In this document: piece after piece, positions 46,056-55,129 of the stretch
Layout of the letters: each line of letters starts with the position of its first letter
Numbering within the stretch: position 1 is the first letter of the stretch
DNA from: Halomonas sp. 25-S5
Lineage (GTDB): Bacteria > Pseudomonadota > Gammaproteobacteria > Pseudomonadales > Halomonadaceae
DNA length: 64,000 nt
Direction: 5' to 3'
NCBI RefSeq assembly: GCF_029889845.1
Contig: NZ_JARANV010000003.1
Coordinates: 124,001-188,000, forward strand
Notes under the pieces: model-generated
The model's input: only the letters and a program-made list of their open reading frames with translations
Databases searched by the model: none
Told to the model about the DNA's origin: nothing
Translations under genes and position numbers: made by a program

Positions 46056-46718
46056 GAAGGGCAGCACCGCGGTGTAGACCGCGAAGTAGTGGCAGGTGCT
46101 GCCGCCCATCACGAACAGGTGCCAGATCGCGTGGTTGTAGGGGATGGCGCTGATGGCATAGAAGGCCACGCCCAGGGTGTAGGTGACGCCGCCGGCGACC
46201 AGCAGGGCGAGGCTGGTATCGGACAGGCGGGCCGCCAGTTCGTCGCCGGCGAAGACGATCAGCCAGCCCATCAGCAGGTAGATGGCGACCCGCAGCGTGG
46301 CGAAACGGTGGGGCCAGGCCAGCTTGCAGGCGATGCCGGCCAGCGCCAGGGACCAGACGGTGGCGAACAGTGTCCAGCCCGTGGGGCCGCGCAGGTTGAC
46401 CAGCAGGAAGGGCGTGTAGGTGCCGGCGATCAGCAGGTAGATCGCGCAGTGGTCGAGCAACTGGAACAGGCCCTTCAGGCGCGGGTGGCGGACCCCATGG
46501 TAGAGGGTAGAGGCGGCGTAGAGCAGCACCAGGCTGACGCCATAGCAGCCGATGCCGACGAGCTTCCAGGGGTCGACCCGGGCAGTCAGGCTGGCCAGCA
46601 CGAGCAGCACCACGACCCCCGCGAGGCTGAGCGCCGCGCCGATGCCATGGCTGATACTGTGAAGGAGTTCCTCGAGGCTACTGAAGGGCGTCTCGTCGTC
46701 GCGGGTGGGATGCGTCAT
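46047..46718 (-). CDS. trhA: hemolysin III family membrane protein (TrhA/YqfA)
   Basis: 223-residue PAQR-superfamily protein with seven predicted transmembrane helices. It has the conserved EELLHSISHGIGAALS near residue 15, YAASTLYHGVRHPRLKGLFQLLDHCAIYLLIAGTYTPF near 70 and NHAIWHLFVMGGSTCHYFAVY near the end (metal-type His residues). In E. coli the homologue affects membrane energetics. Transcribed after ribA, 49 bp away. Confidence 0.9.
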   Translation of the reverse strand: MTHPTRDDETPFSSLEELLHSISHGIGAALSLAGVVVLLVLASLTARVDPWKLVGIGCYGVSLVLLYAASTLYHGVRHPRLKGLFQLLDHCAIYLLIAGTYTPFLLVNLRGPTGWTLFATVWSLALAGIACKLAWPHRFATLRVAIYLLMGWLIVFAGDELAARLSDTSLALLVAGGVTYTLGVAFYAISAIPYNHAIWHLFVMGGSTCHYFAVYTAVLPFAA

Positions 46719-46767
46719 CGGGGGAGCCTCCTGCCGAGGAGCCAGACCGATGCCGGGGTCCGGTGGC

Positions 46768-47403
46768 TCAGGGCTTGCGTTCGATATCCACATCGCTTGC
46801 CTGGGTGAAGTCGCCCAGCGCCATCATGTGGCCCAGTTTGCCGGCCTTGGTGGTGAGGTACTGCTCGTTATGCGGGTTTAGACCGGTGGTCAGCGGGACG
46901 CGTTCCACCACCACCACGCCGGCCTGGGTCAGGGCGTCGACCTTGCGGGGGTTGTTGGTCATCAGGCGCAGCGCCTTGACCCCCAGGTGATCGAGCATCG
47001 GCACGCAGAGGTCATAGCGGCGCAGGTCGGCGGCGAAGCCCAGCTGCTCGTTGGCTTCCACGGTGTCGGCGCCGGCATCCTGGAGGTGATAGGCGCGGAT
47101 CTTGTTGAGCAGGCCGATGCCGCGGCCTTCCTGACGCAGGTACAGCAGCACGCCCCGCCCTGCCTCGGCGATGCGCTTGAGCGCTTCCTGCAGCTGGAAG
47201 CCACAGTCGCAGCGCATGGAGAAGAGGGCATCGCCGGTCAGGCACTCGGAGTGGACCCGTCCCAGCACCGCTTCGCCATCGGCCACGTCACCCAGGGTCA
47301 GGGCGATGTGATCCTTGCCGGTGGCATCATCCTCGAAGCCGTGCATGGTGAAGGTGGCCCAGGGGGTGGGCAGCCGGGAGGCGGCGATGAATCGAATCGT
47401 CAC
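46768..47403 (-). CDS. ribA: GTP cyclohydrolase II
   Basis: First step of riboflavin synthesis from GTP. 211 residues. Zinc ligands in [26 protein letters not shown] near residue 50, catalytic [22 protein letters not shown] near 88, and [11 protein letters not shown] near 148. The GTG at 47403 has CGAGG 7 bases upstream. Divergent from hemE. Confidence 0.97.
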   Translation of the reverse strand: MTIRFIAASRLPTPWATFTMHGFEDDATGKDHIALTLGDVADGEAVLGRVHSECLTGDALFSMRCDCGFQLQEALKRIAEAGRGVLLYLRQEGRGIGLLNKIRAYHLQDAGADTVEANEQLGFAADLRRYDLCVPMLDHLGVKALRLMTNNPRKVDALTQAGVVVVERVPLTTGLNPHNEQYLTTKAGKLGHMMALGDFTQASDVDIERKP

Positions 47404-47557
47404 GATGTACCTCGGTGGAAGACCACGGCGTTGTCGACGGGTGGAGGGCCATTCTATCAGGAAGGCCGGGCTGGCTCACCGTTGTGTCACGGGGCTCATC
47501 CCCGGGCCATTCGATGGGGTACAATGGCGCTCACATTTTCCGTGGACGAGCGAGCGC

Positions 47558-48634
47558 ATGGAACTCAAGAACGACCGCTTTCTGCGCGCCCTGGCGCGTC
47601 AACCCGTCGACCGCACGCCGGTGTGGATGATGCGCCAGGCCGGCCGCTACCTGCCGGAGTATCGCGAGGTGCGTGGCCATGCCGGCAGCTTCATGGGCCT
47701 GTGCCGCAACCAGGAGCTGGCCTGCGAGGTCACCCTGCAGCCGCTGGAGCGCTACCCCCTGGATGCGGCCATCCTCTTCTCGGACATCCTGACCATCCCC
47801 GATGCCATGGGGCTGGGGCTCTACTTCGAGACCGGCGAGGGCCCGAAATTCCGCAAGCCGGTACGCACTTCGGCCGAGGTGGAGGCCCTGCAGGCACCGG
47901 ACGCCGAGCGAGACCTGGACTACGTGATGCGGGCGGTCGCGACCATCCGCCGCGAACTCAACGGCCGGATGCCGCTGATCGGCTTCTCCGGCAGCCCCTG
48001 GACGCTGGCCACCTACATGGTGGAGGGCGCCTCCAGCAAGGACTTCCGTCACGTCAAGACGATGCTCTATGACGCGCCCGACACCATGCACCGGCTGCTC
48101 GATACCCTGGCCCATGCGGTCACCGATTACCTCAACGCCCAGATCCGTGCCGGCGCCCAGGCGGTACAGATCTTCGACACCTGGGGCGGGGCGCTCTCCA
48201 CGCCGGCCTACCTGGAGTTCTCGCTGCGCTACATGGAGCAGATCGTCGCCGGCCTGATCCGCGAGCACGAGGGGCGCCGGGTGCCGGTGATCCTGTTCAC
48301 CAAGAACGGCGGCCAGTGGCTCGAGGACATCGCGGCGGCCGGTTCCGATGCCGTCGGCCTGGACTGGACGACCGAGCTCGCCGATGCCCGGGCGCGGGTC
48401 GGTCATCGCGTCGCCCTGCAGGGCAACCTCGACCCTCACGTGCTGTTTGCCCGCCCCTCGGCGATCCGAGCCGAGGTGGCGCGCACCCTCGACAGCTTCG
48501 GCCACGGGCCCGGGCATGTCTTCAACCTGGGGCACGGCATCAACCAGTTCACCGACCCGGACCATGTCACGGCCTTCATGGACGCCCTGCATGACCTGAG
48601 CCCGGCCTATCACCGCAACATCGCCCATGGCTGA
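47558..48634 (+). CDS. hemE: uroporphyrinogen decarboxylase
   Basis: Decarboxylates uroporphyrinogen III to coproporphyrinogen III in haem synthesis. 358 residues. Signature [19 protein letters not shown] near residue 21, [15 protein letters not shown] near 73 (catalytic Asp region), and [17 protein letters not shown] near 142. A TACAAT at 47520-47525 may be its -10 box. Overlaps the VanZ-like gene by 8 bp. Confidence 0.98.
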   Translation: MELKNDRFLRALARQPVDRTPVWMMRQAGRYLPEYREVRGHAGSFMGLCRNQELACEVTLQPLERYPLDAAILFSDILTIPDAMGLGLYFETGEGPKFRKPVRTSAEVEALQAPDAERDLDYVMRAVATIRRELNGRMPLIGFSGSPWTLATYMVEGASSKDFRHVKTMLYDAPDTMHRLLDTLAHAVTDYLNAQIRAGAQAVQIFDTWGGALSTPAYLEFSLRYMEQIVAGLIREHEGRRVPVILFTKNGGQWLEDIAAAGSDAVGLDWTTELADARARVGHRVALQGNLDPHVLFARPSAIRAEVARTLDSFGHGPGHVFNLGHGINQFTDPDHVTAFMDALHDLSPAYHRNIAHG

Positions 48635-49034
48635 CTGGCTCTACCGGCTGGCCGCCGGGGAGGATAGGCGCTGGCGCCGCCGCTGGGCGCTGCTGGCCTG
48701 CCTGGCGGTGTTGGTGATCGCCTGGGGCAGCCTGGCGCCCAGCAGCGAGCTGCCCGAGACGCTGCCCTGGGACAAGGCCAGTCACTTCATCGGCTATGCC
48801 GGCCTGGCGGGCCTGATCGGGCTCGCCGGCGTCCGTCTGCCGCTGGCCTTCCTGGCCGCGCTGCTGCTGGGCATCGTCATCGAGTTTGCCCAGCTCCCGG
48901 TGCCCGGCCGCAGCGGCGGCGACGGAGCGGACATCCTGGCCAACGGCCTGGGCGCCGCCTCGGCGGCACTGGGGCTGCATGCCTTTCGTCGGGTCTGCCT
49001 GCGCCGTCCGCCTCGGGGCATGCCGCGCCACTAG
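48627..49034 (+). CDS. VanZ-like membrane protein
   Basis: 135 residues with three to four hydrophobic segments and the VanZ-type [21 protein letters not shown], then [28 protein letters not shown]. Function not defined. It overlaps the end of hemE. Its stop shares CTAG with the convergent gene. Confidence 0.8.
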   Translation: MADWLYRLAAGEDRRWRRRWALLACLAVLVIAWGSLAPSSELPETLPWDKASHFIGYAGLAGLIGLAGVRLPLAFLAALLLGIVIEFAQLPVPGRSGGDGADILANGLGAASAALGLHAFRRVCLRRPPRGMPRH

Positions 49035-49534
49035 AGGCGCGGCTCCCGGCTGGCGTCGGGCTCTGCCTGGCCGCCGGTCGCCAGGTCCAGGGTCGGCTCG
49101 CTGGCGGTGCGCTGGGGGCGGTGGCGTTCGGCAGGGCGCGTCACCCGGGCGCGGCCCAGCACGCTCTCCTCCTCGGGTGCGCTCCTGCTCGCCGCGCTGG
49201 TCCAGGCGGCCTCGTGGTCATGCACCGCCGGGCGCCGCTCCCAGGAGCGGGTGACCACGGCGCCGGGGGCGAAGCCGGGGCGCTGTGCGCCCAGGTGGTG
49301 GGGCAGCAGCCACAGCTCGGCCAGCAGGCGCAGGGCCACGGCGGCGAGCAGCCAGGTACCCCCGGCCAGGGCCAGGGTCGGCCAGGCGGAGGCCCAGTCG
49401 ACGGGGGCGAGCCAGGGCGTGCGGGGAGCCAGCCACAGGGCCGCTCCGGCCAGCAGGCCGAGCTGCAGCAGCAGGTGGCAGGTCAGCAGGGTGGTGCGGG
49501 CCAGCGGCCGGCGAGGAAACAGGAACTGTCGCAT
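49031..49534 (-). CDS. unrecognised two-span membrane protein
   Basis: 167 residues from an ATG at 49534 with GGGAGG upstream. Two predicted membrane helices (about residues 15-35 and 48-75) with Arg and Glu inside the second (RLLAELWLLPHH), vaguely like DUF4282 proteins. The C-terminal half is hydrophilic, Arg/Glu/Ala-rich and probably disordered. No known motif. Shares CTAG (49031-49034) with the convergent VanZ-like gene. Confidence 0.65.
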   Translation of the reverse strand: MRQFLFPRRPLARTTLLTCHLLLQLGLLAGAALWLAPRTPWLAPVDWASAWPTLALAGGTWLLAAVALRLLAELWLLPHHLGAQRPGFAPGAVVTRSWERRPAVHDHEAAWTSAASRSAPEEESVLGRARVTRPAERHRPQRTASEPTLDLATGGQAEPDASREPRL

Positions 49535-49687
49535 CGGGGTCCTCCCGGGGAATGCACATCGTGGTGATGAGTCGCGCCGACGTCCTTGCCGGCCAGGGCA
49601 GGATGCTACCCCAGATCCCGCCGCCCTGCAGTCATTGCGTATCGCCAGGTTGACCAACGGGAGTGCGCTTGCCAATGTGGAACGAGA

Positions 49688-49723
49688 GGCGGAAGTGGCT
49701 GTCCCGTCGGGAGGACTTCCGCC
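49688..49723 (+). other. long hairpin in leader of the host-attachment-like gene
   Basis: GGCGGAAGT / ACTTCCGCC arms with an 18-base loop that itself contains TCCC-GTC-GGGA. It ends 25 bases before the start codon and would form a stable 5' UTR structure. Confidence 0.5.
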
Positions 49724-49748
49724 AACTCACCAGCATCAAGGAGCGGCT

Positions 49749-50177
49749 ATGACAACCTATATCGTGGTGGCTGATGCGGCGCGGGCTCGGCTGTTCACCC
49801 GCAATGGACTCAAGGTCAGCGAGAAGGACAGCCTCCTCCATGCCGAGGGTCGCATGCACGAGGGGGACCTGGTGACGGACCGCGGTGGCGATGTCCATGA
49901 GTCGACCTCGACGACGGCGCGCAGCGCCGGCGGGGAGAATGTCGCGACCCAGCACCACGAGGAGATCTTCGCCCGCGAGGTCGCCGAGCGGCTCTATCGC
50001 GCCCGTGTCGACAACACCATGGAGAAGCTGATCCTGGTCGCACCGCCGCGCTTCCTCGGCCAGTTACGGGAGAAGGTCGATGGCCCCACCGCCAAGCTGG
50101 TGATCCACACCCTGGCCAAGGATCTCACCAAGGCCTCCCTCGCCGATATCCAGGAGGCCGTCAGCGACCTCCGCTAG
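49749..50177 (+). CDS. host attachment protein family (baeRF-like)
   Basis: 142 residues matching the family annotated as required for attachment to host cells, first described in Agrobacterium and related to archaeal Rof1-type domains. It starts TTYIVVADAARARLF, has the conserved HHEEIFAREVAERLYRARVDN near residue 75, and ends LILVAPPRFLGQLREKV followed by LAKDLTKAS. Probably cytosolic; true function unknown. AAGGAG precedes the ATG. Confidence 0.8.
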   Translation: MTTYIVVADAARARLFTRNGLKVSEKDSLLHAEGRMHEGDLVTDRGGDVHESTSTTARSAGGENVATQHHEEIFAREVAERLYRARVDNTMEKLILVAPPRFLGQLREKVDGPTAKLVIHTLAKDLTKASLADIQEAVSDLR

Positions 50178-50198
50178 CCTCTCGCTGACGCCTTCCCC

Positions 50199-50224
50199 GC
50201 GGCCCGGCTCTGTCGCCGGGCCGC
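50199..50224. terminator. bidirectional terminator-like hairpin
   Basis: GCGGCCCGGC-TCTGTC-GCCGGGCCGC, a perfect 10-bp stem between the convergent host-attachment-like gene and finR. No long T-run. Confidence 0.7.
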
Positions 50225-50230
50225 GTCGCG

Positions 50231-51157
50231 TCAGGGCACCTGGGGCAGAGCGATCTGGTCGCTGCGACGGATGCCTTCGGTCATCTGCCGACACAGCTTG
50301 AGGAACTCGCGCATGCCGGTGGCCAGGTACTTGTGGCGATGCCAGATGAAGGTGAACTGGCGACTCAGGTCCAGCTCCGGGGTGGCGATGGGCACCAGGC
50401 TGCCGCGGCGGAAGGCGTCGCGCAGGGCCAGTTTCGAGACGCAGCCGATGCCGAGCCCCGATTCCACCGCCCGCTTGATGCCCTCGGTATGCTCCAGTTC
50501 CAGCAGGATGTTGAAACGCCCGCGGCGGTGACGTGCCGCCTGCTCCAGGGTCAGCCGGGTGCCGGAGCCCTGCTCGCGCATGATCCAGGCCTCGCGCAGC
50601 AGACGGTCCAGCTCCACCGGACCCGCGGTGGCGAGCGGATGACGGGGCGAGCAGAACACCGCCAGCTCATCCTCCACCCAGGGCTGGGTGATCACGTCCT
50701 CCTCCTCGCACTGCCCCTCGATCAGCCCCAGGTCGAGCCCGTGCTGGCGAACGCTGTCGATGATGGTCCGGGTGTTGCGCACCGAGAGGCGCACCCGGCT
50801 GCCCGGATGGCGCTGCATGAAGTCGCTGATCAGCAGGGTGGCCAGGTAGTTGCCGATGGTCAGGGTGGCGCCCACGTCCAGGGTGCCGATGCCCTGCTGG
50901 CCACGCAGCAGCTCCTCCACCTCCTCGGCGCGGTCGAGCAAGGCCACCGCCTTGGGCAGCAGCTGGAAGCCCAGGGCATTGAGCTTCAGGCGCTTGCCGA
51001 TGCGATCGAGCAGCCGGCAGTCGAACTGCCGCTCCAGCTCGGCGAGGGCGGTACTGGTCGCCGACTGAGAGAGCGCCAGGATGCGGGCCGCCCGGGAGAC
51101 GCTCTCGTGCTGGGCGACGGTGACGAAGACTTCCAGCTGGCGCAGGGTGTAACGCAT
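50231..51157 (-). CDS. finR: LysR-family regulator FinR
   Basis: 308 residues: N-terminal helix-turn-helix (TLRQLEVFVTVAQHESVSRAARILALSQSATSTALAELERQFDCRLLDR) and a LysR effector domain. Divergent from fpr across a 156-bp AT-rich gap, exactly the finR-fprA arrangement of Pseudomonas putida, where FinR activates the reductase gene. GAGGAG precedes the ATG. Confidence 0.88.
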   Translation of the reverse strand: MRYTLRQLEVFVTVAQHESVSRAARILALSQSATSTALAELERQFDCRLLDRIGKRLKLNALGFQLLPKAVALLDRAEEVEELLRGQQGIGTLDVGATLTIGNYLATLLISDFMQRHPGSRVRLSVRNTRTIIDSVRQHGLDLGLIEGQCEEEDVITQPWVEDELAVFCSPRHPLATAGPVELDRLLREAWIMREQGSGTRLTLEQAARHRRGRFNILLELEHTEGIKRAVESGLGIGCVSKLALRDAFRRGSLVPIATPELDLSRQFTFIWHRHKYLATGMREFLKLCRQMTEGIRRSDQIALPQVP

Positions 51158-51313
51158 GACACTCCTCGGCGGTTTGATATCTAGAGCTGATATCTACAGT
51201 ATAGATAAGTGTTATCCATACAATCCATTTAACAGATAATGCCTCGTCTCTTAGAATTGCACTCAAAGATTGGCTGTCTTATCTATTCGTTTATGGAATA
51301 TCTAGGAGTCGGC
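51158..51313. promoter_or_regulatory. finR-fpr divergent control region
   Basis: Very AT-rich against its surroundings. It holds a 9-bp direct repeat TGATATCTA (51175-51183 and 51188-51196), each with a GATATC palindrome, 18 bp before finR. Inverted arms ATAGATAAG (51201-51209) and CTTATCTAT (51278-51286) flank its centre. These are good candidates for FinR binding sites. Confidence 0.6.
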
Positions 51314-52090
51314 ATGAGCAAGTTTGCGCTTGAGGACGTTCTGAGTGTGCACCACTGGAACGATACCCTGTTCAGTTTCCGGACCACCCGCGAGCGCAGC
51401 CTACGCTTCAAGAACGGCCAGTTCGTGATGATCGGCCTCGAGGTGAACGGCAAGCCGCTGATGCGGGCCTACTCCATCGCCAGCCCCAACTACGAGGACC
51501 ACCTGGAGTTCTTCAGCATCAAGGTGCCCGACGGTCCCCTGACCTCGCGCCTCCAGCACCTCAAGGTGGGGGACCAGATCATGGTCAGCCGCAAGCCCAC
51601 CGGCACCCTGGTCACCGACGACCTGCTGCCGGGGCGCAACCTCTACCTGCTTTCCACCGGCACCGGCCTGGCGCCGTTCATGGGCCTGATCCAGGACCCG
51701 GAAGTCTACGAGCGCTTCGAGAAGGTGGTGCTGGTGCACGGTGTGCGCAACGTCAGCGAGCTGGCCTATGCCGACTTCATCCAGAAGGATCTGCCCGCCC
51801 ACGAGTACCTCGGCGAAGAGATCAGCGAGAAGCTGGTCTACTACCCCACCGTGACCCGCGAGACCTTCCACACCATGGGGCGGCTGACCGATCATATCCG
51901 CAGCGGAAAGCTGGCCGAGGACACCGGCCTGCCGACCATCGATCCCAAGCAGGATCGCGCCATGATCTGCGGCAGCCCGGCGATGCTCGATGACACCAGC
52001 CACCTGCTTGACGAGCTCGGCTTCACCATCTCGCCGCGCATGGGCGAGCCCGGCGACTATGTCATCGAGCGGGCCTTCGTCGAGAAATAA
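51314..52090 (+). CDS. fpr: ferredoxin--NADP(+) reductase
   Basis: 258-residue bacterial FPR, exchanging electrons between NADPH and ferredoxin or flavodoxin. FAD motif PLMRAYSIASPNYEDHLEF near residue 48, NADP motif LLSTGTGLAPFMGLIQD near 112, and CGSPAMLDDTSHLLDELGF near 217. The C-terminal ...RAFVEK is characteristic of the Azotobacter/Pseudomonas subclass. TAGGAG precedes the ATG. Confidence 0.97.
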   Translation: MSKFALEDVLSVHHWNDTLFSFRTTRERSLRFKNGQFVMIGLEVNGKPLMRAYSIASPNYEDHLEFFSIKVPDGPLTSRLQHLKVGDQIMVSRKPTGTLVTDDLLPGRNLYLLSTGTGLAPFMGLIQDPEVYERFEKVVLVHGVRNVSELAYADFIQKDLPAHEYLGEEISEKLVYYPTVTRETFHTMGRLTDHIRSGKLAEDTGLPTIDPKQDRAMICGSPAMLDDTSHLLDELGFTISPRMGEPGDYVIERAFVEK

Positions 52091-52159
52091 GCGCCGAGCT
52101 TCAAGCGCCGAGCCGCCAGGCTGTTCGGTGACGGGCGGTAGGTAGCGAGGCAGAAACGC

Positions 52160-52193
52160 GAAACCCCACCGGGCTAACCGCTGGTGGGGTTTC
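52160..52193. terminator. bidirectional terminator between fpr and glnK
   Basis: GAAACCCCACC-(12 nt)-GGTGGGGTTTC, an 11-bp perfect stem with A/T at its base, followed by TTGC on plus and by CGCG on minus. Ends fpr and could stop read-through from glnK. Confidence 0.8.
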
Positions 52194-52220
52194 TTGCGGC
52201 TTGTTAGCTGGACCTAGACT

Positions 52221-52298
52221 CCGCTTGGCCGCTTGGCCGCTTGGCCGCTTGGCCGCTTGGCCGCTTGGCCGCTTGGCCGCTTGGCCGCTTGGCCGCTT
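52221..52298. repeat. 8-bp tandem repeat array, nine copies plus a partial
   Basis: Nine perfect CCGCTTGG units and a six-base remnant, 6 bp after the glnK stop. Read on the minus strand the unit is CGGCCAAG, one base different from the array at 434-497. Confidence 0.95.
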
Positions 52299-52303
52299 AG
52301 CGC

Positions 52304-52795
<492 letters not shown>

Positions 52796-54046
52796 TCACT
52801 TCTTGGAAGCACTGAACTCGGGGTAGGCTTCCAGGCCGCACTCGGTCAGGTCGACGCCTTCGTACTCTTCTTCCTCGGTGACCCGGATGCCCATCACGGC
52901 CTTGAGGATCAGCCAGACGATCAGGCTGGCCACGAACACCCAGGTGAAGATGCCGAGGATGCCGATGATCTGGGGGCCGAAGCCGGCCTCGGCGTTGGTA
53001 AACGGGACCGCCAGCACGCCCCAGATGCCCACCACGCCGTGGGCGGAGATGGCACCCACCGGGTCGTCCAGCTTGAGCTTGTCGAGGACGACGATCGAGC
53101 TGACGACCAGCAGGCCGCCCACGATACCGATCAGCACGGCACCCAGAGCGCTGGGTGACAGCGGGTCGGCAGTGATCGCCACCAGGCCGGCGATGGCACC
53201 GTTCAGGGCCATGGTCAGGTCGGCCTTGCGGAACCACAGCTTGGCCAGGATCAGGGCGGCGATCACGCCCCCGGCGGCGGCCGTGTTGGTGTTGACGAAC
53301 ACCTGGGCCACGTTGTTGGCGGAGGCGACGTCGGACATCTTCAGCTCGGAGCCGCCGTTGAAGCCGAACCAGCCCATCCACAGGATGAAGGTACCCAGGG
53401 TGGCCAGCGGCAAGTTGGCGCCGGGGATGGCGAAGATGCTGCCGTCCTTGCCGTACTTGCCCTTGCGCGGGCCGAGCACCAGTACGCCAGCCATAGCCGC
53501 GGCGGCACCGGCCAGGTGCACGATGCCAGAGCCAGCGTAGTCGGAGTAGCCGATCTCGGCCAGCCAGCCGCCGCCCCAGGTCCAGTAGCCGGACACCGGG
53601 TAGATGAAGCCGGTCATGACCACGGCGAAGGCCAGGAAGGCCCACAGCTTCATGCGCTCGGCCACGGCACCGGAGACGATGGACATGGCGGTGGCCACGA
53701 ACACCACCTGGAAGAAGAAGTCCGAGCGCATCGAATAGTAGGGAGCGTCGTCACCGCCGGCCAGCACTGCATCGACGCCGTTCTCGCTACCGATCAGCAT
53801 GCCGAGACTCGGCAGGACGCCGCCCGCGCCGCTGGAGTACATCAGGTAGTAGCCCACCAGCAGGTACATGGTGCAGGCGATGGCGAACAGCGCGATGTTC
53901 TTGGTGAGGATCTCGGCGGTGTTCTTGGAGCGTACCAGGCCCGCCTCGAGCATCGAGAAGCCGGCGGCCATCCACATCACCAGGACGCCGCAGATCAGGA
54001 AGTAGAAGGTATCGAGCGCGTAGCTCAGCTCCGGTAATTCGACCAT
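52796..54046 (-). CDS. amtB: ammonium transporter AmtB
   Basis: 416-residue trimeric ammonium channel of the inner membrane with 11 predicted spans. It has MWMAAGFSMLEAGLVRSKN near residue 24, WMGWFGFNGGSE near 220, and ISAHGVVGIWGVLAVPF near 335 with one of the pore histidines. Preceded by glnK (39-bp gap), the standard pair. The short N-terminus suggests no cleaved signal peptide. Confidence 0.96.
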   Translation of the reverse strand: MVELPELSYALDTFYFLICGVLVMWMAAGFSMLEAGLVRSKNTAEILTKNIALFAIACTMYLLVGYYLMYSSGAGGVLPSLGMLIGSENGVDAVLAGGDDAPYYSMRSDFFFQVVFVATAMSIVSGAVAERMKLWAFLAFAVVMTGFIYPVSGYWTWGGGWLAEIGYSDYAGSGIVHLAGAAAAMAGVLVLGPRKGKYGKDGSIFAIPGANLPLATLGTFILWMGWFGFNGGSELKMSDVASANNVAQVFVNTNTAAAGGVIAALILAKLWFRKADLTMALNGAIAGLVAITADPLSPSALGAVLIGIVGGLLVVSSIVVLDKLKLDDPVGAISAHGVVGIWGVLAVPFTNAEAGFGPQIIGILGIFTWVFVASLIVWLILKAVMGIRVTEEEEYEGVDLTECGLEAYPEFSASKK

Positions 54047-54085
54047 GGGGTCTCTCCACGTCAGGAAGGGTAAGGGAGGCGTCGG

Positions 54086-54484
<399 letters not shown>

Positions 54485-54487
54485 TCA

Positions 54488-54503
54488 AGCGTAAACCGTG
54501 CCA
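54488..54503 (-). promoter_or_regulatory. sigma-54 promoter of glnK-amtB
   Basis: Minus strand TGGCAC-GGTTT-ACGCT: perfect -24 element and the invariant GC at -12, though the two bases before it differ from consensus. Confidence 0.75.
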
Positions 54504-54714
54504 CATTACGGAATATGGTTTTTATATCAGTGAGATGAGGCGATGTGCGAAGCGGCTTCCCGGCGAGGTGAACCTCGCCGCCACCGCGGCTGCACTCTTG
54601 TGGTGCCTTGTCGTGGTACGCATGCCCCATAACAGGGCGCCGGCGGGGAATGCGCCGGGCGGGGGGCTTGCGTATCCTGTGGGGAGGCCCCCATCACGAT
54701 TGAGGAGAGACACC

Positions 54715-55056
54715 ATGGTGAGCCATGATCGTATCAGCCGCCTGGCCCAGCAGATCGGCGACCGCCTGCAGGGCGCTTCTCAGGCTCCGGAAGAGGTGCA
54801 GAAGGGCATTCAGCAGGTGGTGAAGGGCGCCTTCGATCGCCTGGAGCTGGTCTCGCGGGAGGATTTCGACATCCTGATGGACGTGATGCAGCGCACCCGG
54901 GCGCGGGTCGAGGCGCTGGAGACGCAGGTAGCGGCCCTTGAGGCGGCGCTGGACGGCAACGCCTCGCAGGAGGCGGCGCCTAGCGAGCCTCCGGCCGCGC
55001 TGCCGGAGGAGCCGAGCCCCGAGGAGGATGCCGGCGCCGGCAAGACCGAACGCTGA
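54715..55056 (+). CDS. ubiK: ubiquinone biosynthesis accessory factor UbiK (BMFP/YqiC)
   Basis: 113 residues: an amphipathic N-terminal helix (HDRISRLAQQIGDRLQGA) and a coiled coil (REDFDILMDVMQRTRARVEALETQVAALEAAL), followed by an acidic disordered tail. This matches YqiC/UbiK, a membrane-associated factor needed for aerobic ubiquinone synthesis. GAGGAG precedes the ATG. The ubiH and ubiI genes are 32 kb away. Confidence 0.9.
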   Translation: MVSHDRISRLAQQIGDRLQGASQAPEEVQKGIQQVVKGAFDRLELVSREDFDILMDVMQRTRARVEALETQVAALEAALDGNASQEAAPSEPPAALPEEPSPEEDAGAGKTER

Positions 55057-55129
55057 TCCCCGGCCGGTGCCGGGCGCATCCGGCTGGCCTGGGCTAGCCT
55101 GAGGGTAGATAGGCTGCGAGGGATCGCCG

